From assembly GCA_963930655.1 (NCBI GenBank), contig OZ005612.1, positions 14,761,001 to 14,825,000 of the forward strand: a DNA stretch of 64,000 nucleotides, written 5' to 3'. This DNA comes from Myrica gale (lineage: Eukaryota > Streptophyta > Magnoliopsida > Fagales > Myricaceae). The notes under the pieces were generated by a model. It ran no database searches. It had not been told where the DNA came from and saw only the letters and a list, made by a program, of their open reading frames with translations. The position numbers and the translations under genes are program-made. Below, one piece after another: positions 44,743-54,310 of the stretch. Position 1 is the stretch's first letter, and each line of letters starts with the position of its first letter.

Positions 44743-45713
44743 CTGCACTGCCTCCACTGCTTTCAGTAATTGAAGGGGACTCACACTAATCCTTAGGGAG
44801 CACCTCATCTTCACTCTCAGTTGTTTTGCGTTTCATTCTCAATCTGTGATGAGACACCAACCCCAGCCATTAGTTGACAACCATGCAAAGTGTAGGATGT
44901 AGGATGATAGCCTGGACAAAAAGGGAAAAAAGAGAACAAGTCAACGATGATGACACCCTCTATTTCAATTATGTTCTCGGGGTGACTTAATTATCTGTTT
45001 GACCCCATCTGGAAGCACATAAAAGGAAGAAAATTATCTCTACAACCTGAAACGTCAACAAACCCAGCACCAAAACCAGGAAAGGCCACCTTACTAGTTA
45101 CTCCTCAGCAGAGAGAGAGAGAGAAACGAAAAACCTGAATCAGACAAAGATGGGGTAGAAGCAAAAATCCAAGCTACATCTCGTCCTTTCACCGAAATGG
45201 GATTGCAAAAGAAAGGGAAGCAGCTGCAGGCTCCAGTGATGATGGAGCTTGCTTTGAGTTTGTCTGGGAAGACTTCGCAAATTATTCTGTGTATGCACTG
45301 CACCCTTCCCCCCTGGCCTCCTCCACCTGCCACCCCACCCACCCGCGGCTATTAGAGATTCATGGCCAGCTGTTGCTTCTCTATATTCCACTTGACTCGC
45401 TCTTTATCGAAAACAGAGAGATGAAGCCGGCTTTGGAGGAGACGCGAAACAAATTGTCGCAAAAAAGTCTCGTGGGGAGGCTGGTGATTGTTTTGGGTGG
45501 AAGGGCAAAACGGGAAGTTTTGTGTTTAATTGGTCACGTGGAAGGCACACCCTTATTTTGCCGTGAGAAGTAACGACAATTTGATATGAAGGGTGTAAAT
45601 TAATGTAAAGTGGTACTTTGAGGTAATAATCTAACGAAATCAATAAAAGCGGGTGCAACTTAGAAATGACCCCAAAGTTCAGGGGTGCAAAATGAATTTT
45701 CCCCCTAAATATA

Positions 45714-46214
45714 TTTATTTCGTACTAAATATATATTATGTTGATTTTTTTATATAAAAAGAGAAAAATATAATTTGTAGCTCCAAGATTTAGGGGTATT
45801 GACATTTTAGACCCTCTTATTTTATTTTTCTTGATATCATGAGACCCTGAACTTTTGATTCTCCTCTATTTTTATTCTGAATCTACATTGAACGTCAAAA
45901 CAGACAGAAAATTGGACGGAGAGTGCAAATCGGTAATGAGCATGATCACGCGCATGAGAAGGATGCACTATTTTGCATAAGTTTTGATGTCCAATTTGGA
46001 TGGAGGGTGCAGATCTACGAAAATAAAAAGTTGAGAGATCAAATGTTGCGAAAATAATAAATGGAGATGCAGAGTGTAAGTAGTCTCAAACTTCAGGGAT
46101 GCAAAGTGTATGTTCCTTGGAAAAAATCTACATTTTTTAAGATATAACAAATGCTATCAAACATCTCTATTAAGGATAGATTGCACAAAATTAGGAAATT
46201 TCATGCTACAATGC
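45714..46214. other. Gene-free stretch, MITE-like
   Basis: A segment bounded by GTAGCTCCAAGATTTAGGGG (45778) and CTTCAGGGATGCAAAGTGTA (about 46092) has the look of an old MITE. No coding content is seen. Confidence 0.4.
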
Positions 46215-46386
46215 AATTCGGAGAAAGTGTATGTTCATAGATTTTACACTTTGCACCATAAACTACTAATTTTGATATATTGCACCCTCTAACTACCAAT
46301 GTTTGATACTTTGCACCATATGTCAAATTTGTAGACTAAAATGGCGATAATACCCTTGACCCATTTTCCATATATTAAAGATATTA
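46215..46386. repeat. Left half of a MITE split by the MULE
   Basis: TTTTACACTTTGCACCATAA, TATTGCACCCTCTAACTACC and TACTTTGCACCATATGTC face their inverses (GTAGTTTGAGGGTGTAATGT, GTAGTTTAGGGTGTAAAATG) at 54018-54243 beyond the MULE. Both halves end in AAGATATTA, the MULE target duplication. Confidence 0.7.
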
Positions 46387-46572
46387 GGTAAATTAGCATT
46401 TTAGTCCCTAGGTTTATACCCCTTTGGCAAAATGATCCCTCAGTTTCAAAATTCAAATCTAAGGCCCTTAAACTTAATGCTTTTGACGTAGAAGCTCTTC
46501 CGTTAGGCTTCCGTCCATCAGCGTAACGGAAGGGCAATCCACGTCAGCCGAAAAGTCCATCTGGCACGAAAT
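46387..46572. repeat. MULE left TIR (186 bp)
   Basis: It begins GGTAAATTAGCATTTTAGTC and pairs with 53824-54008. It holds a palindromic TTCCGTTAGGCTTCCGTCC stretch. Confidence 0.92.
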
Positions 46573-46689
46573 ATTCGTTTAAAACACACGTGTATTTTGT
46601 CAAAACGATGTCGCACATGAATTTAAGGTTTTAGTTCACATTAAGAACGCAATTTCATTTCCCCAAATCATCTAATTTTTCTTGAACCC

Positions 46690-47780
46690 TATTACTTCCT
46701 CTGTTTGCAGCGGTGGTGGAGCGAAGTGGTTGCCTAAAAGTGGTTCTGTTTCGAAATGTCGGAGAAAAGGTACACTTTCTCGCAAAAACTTGGAAATGTA
46801 GGTATTGGGTTTTCTTTGATTTGGTTGCTTCTGATTTTGAGCTACTGGGATCTCGAAACGAACTTCTCTGATACTGTGATGGAGAGTCGAAAGCTGAAGA
46901 TCCTAATTTGTCTTACGTTGTGGGCAATAGGGATTTCTATTAATTACTTTGATACTGCTAAACAATAATTTGTCATGTCCATGGAACTTGGAAGCTTTGA
47001 ATAGAGAGCCATACAACATTACTTGGACTTTTCTTCAGAGGGAATAGGTCTGAGCTAGGACCGTACACTATAATTCGTCGTATCTAGGTTCGGTTCAATG
47101 TTTTTGTTGTATGTGTAATTTTTTCTTTTCCAATATCAAAATATGTTGCTGCCTGTTAGTATCAAAATCTGCTGCTTTTGTGGATTGATTCATAAACACT
47201 GGAGTGATATGGTGATGGCTCTATAATAACGTCTAAATATTAGATTTGTAAACATGTTTTCTTCATTATTTGGTTATTTGGTTTCCAACTCCTATAAAAT
47301 GTGATATCAAAAAACTCGTATAAAATGTAGTTGGCTCTCTTCCGATATACTTCGGTACGAATGTGGATTGACAGCCCCTCTTAAAACTTCATTGACGGAT
47401 GGTAATCCGGGTAGGCGTTTCTTCGGGTGTGCATCGTACGGCAGTAATAAGGTATCTTCATTCCCTATTCTTTGATTACAACTGTTATGTTATTGTTACT
47501 CGTAACTGACTTTAAAAAATTGTTGCAGAAACAGTGTGGTTACTTTTGCTGGTTTGATCCTCCCACCTGCCCTCGTGGAATGAAAGTCGGACCATATTTA
47601 ATAAAGCATATAAAAGATCTGAAATCTGAGGTAATATCGCTTAAGAGTTCTAGGACAATTCTTAAATGCATTGTGGGGGGGGATTGTTGGCTGTCATTGC
47701 AATTATGGGAGCAATGTTGTTGCACTTATGGAAGTGATTTGTCCCAAGACCCAAAGAACCATTTTGTTGTGCAATTGTAG
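46690..47780 (+). pseudogene. MULE-carried GRF-type zinc-finger gene
   Basis: A ~70-codon frame at 46756-46968 (MSEKRYTFSQKLGNVGIGFS) contains one or two hydrophobic segments (IGFSLIWLLLILSYW, ILICLTLWAIGISI). Further on, an exon ending at 47451 reads RYECGLTAPLKTSLTDGNPG then RRFFGCASYGSNK. It is spliced to one starting at 47529: KQCGYFCWFDPPTCPRGMKV. Together they give the GRF zinc-finger signature (C-G...GRRFFxC...CxYFxWxD), a nucleic-acid-binding fold. A coiled-coil-like stretch and a frameshifted hydrophobic tail follow to 47780. Small GRF proteins are frequent in plant transposons. The order of the first frame relative to the GRF exons is unclear, and the gene looks decayed. Confidence 0.7.
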
Positions 47781-48069
47781 GGTGTAGGTAAAAATGTAGT
47801 TTGTAGTGCCACTTTTGTGAATGTAAAAGTTAACGGCAGTTATGGAAGTGATTGTAAACATTCAGTTTGTAGTGCCACTTTCGTAGTTTATAGGTAAAAC
47901 TTTTGTTTGTAGTGCCATTTATGGAAGTGATTTGTGCAATTGTTGCAAGTGGAAGTAGAAGACTTTTGTTGTAATGAAATGGAATTGAGATGTTTGTACT
48001 TATGATTTCTGTATTGATATTCCACTGATTCGGTTTAATGTCATTCTGAATCACAAAACAGCAACATAT

Positions 48070-49348
48070 TGTGAGTCCTAGTTTCAAGATTAAGGCAACC
48101 CAAGATGAGGGGTGAATTGGTTTTCTAAACTTTTTGATATTAACCCCCAAAACCGTGTTCGCAAAGTAAATACTAATTTAGCACAAGTATAATGATATAA
48201 CAAGTATGTAAGTGCTAAATGTAAAGAGTAAGGATAGAGAAAGCAAACACCTAATTTTTTAGGTGGTTCGGCAAACCCGCCTACATCCACCCCTCAAGCT
48301 CCTTCACCGAGCCTTGAGGTTTTCCACTATTCTCCAATAGCTTTACACACTAGCTTCCGGGTGCTAGTGAACCGTACAATTGTTTTCTCCTGGGCTCAAC
48401 ACTCATACCCACCCAAGTGGTTTTTCTGGCTCACCACTCACAACCTCACCAAGCTTGAGATATACACTCTCAAAGCTTCTTCTTTAGTGAACAACCTCAC
48501 TAAAGGAAACACCTCTATTGGATAGGTTGATGGAAGAACAAAAACTCTCTTGATAGAGTAGATATGAAAATGGAAGCTCTATCTCTTTATTCACACAAAG
48601 ATAAGGATATGAAAGTGTGTTTTGTGTGAATGCTATGAGAAATATAGAATAAGAAGGTTTAAAATATTTCTCAAGTAGTAGAAATGATATGTGGTCGTTG
48701 GGTTATAATTTTAGACGAAATGAAGGTGTATTTATAGGCCACATATGAAAACTAGCCGTTTATAGCCGTTGGGAGTTTTTGCTAAAACGAGCCGGTCGAC
48801 CGCTTCAAGTTACCGTTACTCCAACGGTCATATTGTTAGAAGCGTAACGACTCTTTAATAAATGCAACTGGTCGACCGCTACATGAGGCGTTCGAATTAT
48901 CGGTTGACCGCTTAAAGAGCCGGTCGACCTCCTCAACTTAAGCATGATCCGGCTATTTTAAAAATAAGGTTTTTCACCACTTTTAAACACCCAATTTTGA
49001 AGACATACTTCCCATAAGTATATGAAGGTTTGGAGGTTTGATTGAGATGTTTTGAAACCTATAAAAACATTTTAATCTTTCAAACAAATATGCAAATCCT
49101 TGTCAAATGCGAAATATTGGTATGCAAGTGCATGATTCAAATCCTTGTCAAATGCGAAATAAAGAGTTACAAGGATTATACCCTAAGGTTTTGAATCTTC
49201 ACTTTAAGCTCCTTGCATCTTCTTGTTCTTCTTTCTTCAAGGTTTGGCTCTTTTCGTCAAGTTGTCTTTGTCTTTGAAGATGTCCATTTTGTAAACTTCA
49301 TCCATTTATTGAAAACATCAAAATCTCGATTGTGCACAAAAGCCAACA
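48070..49348. mobile_element. Solo LTR (copy C) nested in the MULE
   Basis: A 1279-bp sequence runs from TGTGAGTCCTAG to AAAAGCCAACA, with a perfect 5-bp duplication CATAT at 48065-48069 and 49349-49353. It matches copy B (21736-23001) along its length. No internal region remains. It inserted between the two MULE genes and so is younger than the MULE. Confidence 0.87.
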
Positions 49349-49409
49349 CATATCACAATTAGACACCTCCAATTACAAAATAATGCCAAGTACAAAATAC
49401 AGATTTGTA

Positions 49410-49575
49410 TTTGGATATCAAAATACCAACAACATATCCATAGTACGTAAGACATATGGATAGTACGAAATACATATCCATAATACCAAAATACATATCT
49501 AAAATACCAATTACATATCCTCATATCATACTACCCAATAAATAATCTGAAATACCAAATACATATCCAAATACC
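49410..49575. repeat. Degenerate tandem repeat (ATACCAAATACATATCC)n
   Basis: Roughly eight imperfect 15-20-bp units of the form AATACCAAATACATATCC / AGTACGAAATACATATCC, in the space between the MULE transposase end and the solo LTR. Confidence 0.8.
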
Positions 49576-50019
49576 AAATACACAGTTCTTTAATTTTGTC
49601 ACCAATACACTAGAAAGTTGATGACAATGCAAAAAAACAGCTGCTTGAGGGTCCCTTCAAGTCCGGTCAGTGACTCCACCACACATCTCTGGTGGATCTT
49701 GTGTAGTTGCTGACTGAGTATCCTGCAATACACAGCGATATGTTGATTTTTTCTTCAAATATCCAGCATTTTTACAAATGAAAGCCACTAAGGTTGTACC
49801 AATCCACTGCTTCTATCCTGAGGCTGATTCCCTCTAGGTACTCTTCCCCTTCCCTCTCCAAGACATTTTGCCACCACAGTTCTAGCACGTATTTAATGGA
49901 TAAATTAATTGTAGAACCTAAAGTAATTTAGCACTTACGCTATAATTAAATTAGAAAATAACCAAACTATCGATATGTTCTTACCGTGCTTCCACCACTA
50001 TTGTCAACTCCTGCATCCC

Positions 50020-52790
50020 CATCAGTGGGGACCTTCTTTGTCTTTTTTCCATACTTTCTTATTGGGATTCTCGGGGTGAGGGCAAGCACGTGCATTGTGC
50101 CCTTCGGTACCGCAGTTTCCACATTTCACCACGTACCCGCTACGGCTGATCTTATAAGCACATGTTGGTTCATCTGGTTCCCTTCTCCTGGCCTTCCTTG
50201 GTCGTCCAGGTTGCACCCTCACATGTGGGGGCAAAATCACTTCATTCCCATTCTCAGGCCATTCCTCGGGATCTGGCATAACATGTATACCTTGCTCGTA
50301 TGACCTTAGATAAGTCTTCAAGCGATAGCAATCATGGACGTAGTCCTCCGGGCATTGTCTACTATGACATATCGCAAAGATTGCATGGAATGCCAGTAAG
50401 CTGCCACTTTCCACAGGTACATGTCAACGCATTTAGATCAACAACCCGACGTGGTCCATATGGATGGTCAACTTCAAACTCAAAACCGTTTTGCCATTGA
50501 CATACACAAAGTCGGGAATCACTCTTTGTCTTCTCAAATAATTTGGAAATCTTTCGACACAACGCATTTGGAGTTTGTGCCACTACTGCTTCTGCTCCTA
50601 CTCGCTTCTTGTGAAACCTCACAAGGAGTTGACGCCGAATCATTTCCAGCATTGTGATTATGGGCTTGTCGCGTGCATCTTTTATCCAAGAGTTAAAAGA
50701 TTCAGCTATGTTATTCATCCACATATCAGTTTTGGCCTGTAAACTGAAAGCATGTCTCGACCATATTGCAGGATCGATTGTCGCAAGCTCCTGATGCATA
50801 CTCGGGCAAATTAACTCCAGCCCCTTCATTACACCAATGAAATCATATTGGTTTGATGAAGTAGCAGCCTGCCATAACGAATCCTTCAAAGTTTTCCCCT
50901 TGAATCCTTTTGACTTCATGTTTGCATGTATATGACGTAGGCAACATCTATGGGCCATCTCTGGGTACTCATGTTGGAAAACCAATCCCAAGCCCTGCAA
51001 TATTTTTCAATAGTTTAATATATAGTCTCTATCAATACACTTTGACTGGAGAAAATAAGGAATATATCAATACATTAAATGCAGAACAATAGATTAAATT
51101 CAGATTTGTATGCCTTCTGCCTATCGCTCATGAATGTCTAGTTACGATCTTCAATATCTCCAATGTCATTCAACAAAAGGTGCAAAAACCAACTCCAAGA
51201 ATCCCTCGTCTCTGCCTCAACCACCGCATATGCAATAGGGAACATATCGTTGTTCCTATCTAGTCCAATGGCATATAACAATTGGCCTCCGAAACCCCCT
51301 TTCAAATGACATCCGTCAACACAGATGAATGGTCTACAATGTCTGAACCCATCTTGGCACGCCTTCAAGCAAACATAAATCCGTTTGAAGTGATCTCTAT
51401 ACTTGCAAAGAAACACAGTAGTACCGGGATTCCACCTCTCCAAGGCTAATGCGTACCTTGCAACGAACTTGAACTGTTCACTTTGATTCCCAAAGACCAT
51501 CCTACATGCCAATCTCTTTGCTCTGTAACAACGGTGCAATGGCACCTCAATGTTGAATTCTCGGCGAATTTGACCCCTTATTGCAGCCACAGACCAATGA
51601 GGTGAATCTCTGAAGTTCGGAAGGTAGTGGTGCGCCAAGAACTGGACATTTCATTTTGAATTTTCATAATGTGCCCCACAATTATGCTCAGATATAAAGG
51701 ATCTGATCTGAATCTCGTCGTAGTCCCTCATCTTAGATGCAAAAACGTTGAAGTCACATCCTTGAATTTGACAGTGAGCTTGTACTCTGATCCTATCATT
51801 CTTCAGATACATGTAGTCAAACTGTTTTTGGATTGAATATTTCCTTAATGCCTTTCGTAAGACATTTGTCGTAGGAAATATCAGTCATTTACAAAGTGTA
51901 ACATCCTCTTGCATGTCTGTCTTCTCATTAAACTCATTTCTCCTCATACGTGGGGCCTGATCACTATCAGACCCATCCCAACTTCTAAATTCTTCAAAGA
52001 CCTCATAATCTGACTCAACACCTTGACCCTCCTTACCCCCCGAGGTTCTTGGAAAGGCCCCAAATCAATCCACATCATGTGTCTCTCGGCGTACATCTTC
52101 TAGACTTCCAATATCGTCAAACACTTCAGTTTCGTCAACGTCTTTTCCAGAAAAATCGCTCAGATCAGTCCCATAGTCGGATTCCTCTTCCTCTTCCTCT
52201 TCTTCCTCCTCTTCATCGTCACCTTTATTACTTTCAGCCCCTCTCCTACCACCGGCAACCCCCCTCCTACGTCTACCACTACTTATACTCCTACTTGTAC
52301 CACTCGTAGTATTTTCAACATCATCCTCATCATCAAGACCTAAATCGTTGAAGTCAAACACAGGCTCGGGGTCCACTTGAATATCCTCTTCACTATCACC
52401 ACCCTCGTTTGGTTCAAAACCAATTTGTGCCAATGGAGAGTTTAAATTAATTAGCTCAGCCTTATCAACAACATGTTCCACGTAGATGTTTAGAAACATC
52501 CTTTTTTCTTCCCGGGCCCTATTCAACATACGGACGACATCTTTGTCGCTTTTAAAAGTTTGTACTTTCAGCCACTCTTCATCATCAAAAGTCTACCAAA
52601 GATCACCCGTTTGCTGGTACCCACGAGAAAGGATCGTTTCATGAATTTCTCCTACCGATATATAGTCGGGATCCAACTTGCCAATCACTTCAGCCTTCCC
52701 TCCAACATAAAGCTCCCCCCGGCCTCCTAAAAATGTTCCTCCATGATAGAGAACTATATTCAGCGCACCTATAACCAAAAAATAAATCAA
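50020..52790 (-). pseudogene. MuDR-type transposase of the MULE, degenerate
   Basis: On minus, top to bottom: an N-terminal domain (LYHGGTFLGGRGELYVGGKA, 52.6-52.8 kb); an acidic linker with a poly-Glu run (52.1-52.5 kb); the MuDR N-terminal region (NVLRKALRKYSIQKQFDYMY); the MULE catalytic domain (FICVDGCHLKGGFGGQLLYA, DSWSWFLHLL); after a short intron, the rest (FQHEYPEMAHRCCLRHIHAN, WMNNIAESFNSWIKDARDKP); a SWIM finger (LTCTCGKWQLTGIPC); a CCHC knuckle (KCGNCGTEGHNARACPH); and a basic tail. In-frame stops at about 52595, 52067, 51888, 51655 and 51138 break it. The one before TFMSDRQK stands where Trp is usual. A small deletion after GIPC removes the SWIM His and shifts frame. Confidence 0.9.
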
Positions 52791-53823
52791 TTAATTTTGT
52801 TACACTGACTGATCTATAATGTAAAATAAATGAAACGAAGGTACTAAATCTAAGGAAGGCAAAAGTAAACAGATTAGTAAACTCATCTTATTAACATGTG
52901 TTTAGCTGTACTAACAACTATATTATGTAAGATTAACACGTGTATAAGTGAGTTATTATCGGGGTTGACTGAATCTATACTTTCTTGTCTAAAAATTACA
53001 GAGAATTTTATCTTAATGCATATCCACCTTTTAAAAGAAATAAAAGCAATAAATAGCTAAAAAGAAATCAACAATAAAATAGCTAACTCATGGTATCATG
53101 ACTTTCAATTAAGTCATAACAAGGAGCCTTGTTTAGAAGTAATTTAGGTGCCAACAATTGCTGCTAGAAAGTGAGCCATAAATATCTCATTTATTTTCAG
53201 TTGTTCGTTTAGTCCACCGTGACCACTGCGAATTAATCTACTACGAATTAACTAGTTTAGGACCACTTAGACACTATACATGTACGTTATATGCGAGAAT
53301 AAGAAAACCTAGGGACCATGTTTCAGGGACCACAAGTTGTTGTTTCTATATGCAAAAAAGACAAACAGTACTTATTTCTACGAAAGCGACTTCCAACAGC
53401 ATACACTTAACTAAAGGACATCACATAGCACATAAAAAATTCACTCCATATACTCACAAAACAACAAAACAAAAGTAATTTTCCAAACGACAAACACTGA
53501 CACACAAGACATAGAGAGGCAAAATTAGTACATACCTGGCGACATATCTCAAAGACAACAGACCACAGCAAAGGAACCCACTTTCGACGCACTTTTCTTC
53601 ACTAAAATCCAAACATCAAGCTAATTGAAAAGGAGTAAAAATCCAAAGGTCAACCTCTTCTTTCTCTCAACTAATTAGGGTTCTCTCAACTTTACTCTAT
53701 TGCGAATTTTGGTGGACGACTCATGAAGTTGAAAACACTTAAACGAATTATGAGGGACGACAACTAAGTGAAAAAATCCAACTAAAAACGATGTCGTAGC
53801 GAAATTGTTGTGAGCAGGCAAGA

Positions 53824-54008
53824 TTTCGTGTCAGGTGGACTTTTCGGCTGACGTGGATTGCCCTTCCGTAAAGCTGATGGACGGAAGCCTAACGGAAAGG
53901 CTTCTACGTCAAAAGCATTAAGTTTAAAGGCCTTAGATTTGAATTTTGAAACTGAGGGATCATTTTGTCAAAGGGGTATAAACCTAGGGACTAAAATGCC
54001 AATTTCTC
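53824..54008. repeat. MULE right TIR
   Basis: Inverse of 46387-46572, ending GACTAAAATGCCAATTTCTC, followed by the AAGATATTA duplication. Confidence 0.92.
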
Positions 54009-54243
54009 AAGATATTATTGTCAATTCATTAATTTATTAAGAGTATTATTGTCAAGTAGAGGGTGCAAAGTGTTTAATATTAGTAGTTTGAGGGTGTAAT
54101 GTGTCAACGTTGGTAGTTTAGGGTGTAAAATGTCTAACATTGGTAGTTTGAAGATGTAACGTTTTAAAGATAGTAATTTAGGGTGCAATGTGTCACTACT
54201 CTGATAGTTTGTGGGTGGAAATATATATTTTTCCTTGAAAAAA
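54009..54243. repeat. Right half of the MITE split by the MULE
   Basis: It contains AGAGGGTGCAAAGTG, GTAGTTTGAGGGTGTAATGT and GTAATTTAGGGTGCAATGTG, the complements of motifs in 46215-46386. It forms most of the sequence directly upstream of the BSD gene. Confidence 0.7.
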
Positions 54244-54310
54244 AAAATCCAAACAACTAGCAGCTAGAAGTATACGGGATCAAGGAGGTTCAGAAACAGA
54301 GTGGAGAGGC

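Larger units (their letters stand above)
43394..45704. mobile_element. Pack-MULE (2.3 kb) with 9-bp target duplication
   Basis: A perfect CTAAATATA lies at 43385-43393 and 45705-45713. The ends are GGGGAAAATTTATTTTGCAC and its inverse with small differences, and the TIRs run over 220 bases (43394-about 43615 and about 45466-45704). They contain CTTTGGGGTCATTTCTAAGT and CTTCCCGTTTTGCCCTTCCA. Long TIRs with a 9-bp duplication define Mutator-like elements. There is no transposase. The interior has pieces of two unrelated host genes on opposite strands, a receptor-kinase tail (43945-44022) and an R2R3-MYB exon (44604-44742). The 44.9-45.4 kb part may be a third captured piece, which I could not identify. 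Confidence 0.92.
46387..54008. mobile_element. Full-length Mutator-like element (MULE), 7.6 kb, with 9-bp target duplication
   Basis: A perfect AAGATATTA lies at 46378-46386 and 54009-54017. The TIRs are 46387-46572 and 53824-54008, about 93% alike by eye, with GGCATTTTAGTCCCTAGG, CAAAATGATCCCTCAGTTTC and GGCAATCCACGTCAGCCG. Inside are a GRF zinc-finger gene on + (about 46.7-47.8 kb) and a MuDR-type transposase on - (50.0-52.8 kb). The two are convergent, as in two-gene Mutator elements. A solo LTR (48070-49348) and a tandem array (about 49410-49575) lie between them. Stops and a frameshift in the transposase make this copy non-autonomous, but the TIRs look able to serve as substrate. Its right end is only about 300 bases from the BSD gene start codon. 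Confidence 0.94.

Noticed and set aside
43394..45704. Functional MYB or receptor-kinase gene
   Set aside because: Only one MYB exon and one kinase tail are present, both inside MULE terminal repeats, and neither can encode a complete domain set.
48120..48300. Coding frames in the solo LTR
   Set aside because: Short frames in copies B and C differ between the copies and are not conserved, so they are not genes.
52049..52309. Plus-strand frame rich in Pro, Leu and Tyr
   Set aside because: It is the complement of the acidic poly-Glu linker of the MULE transposase.
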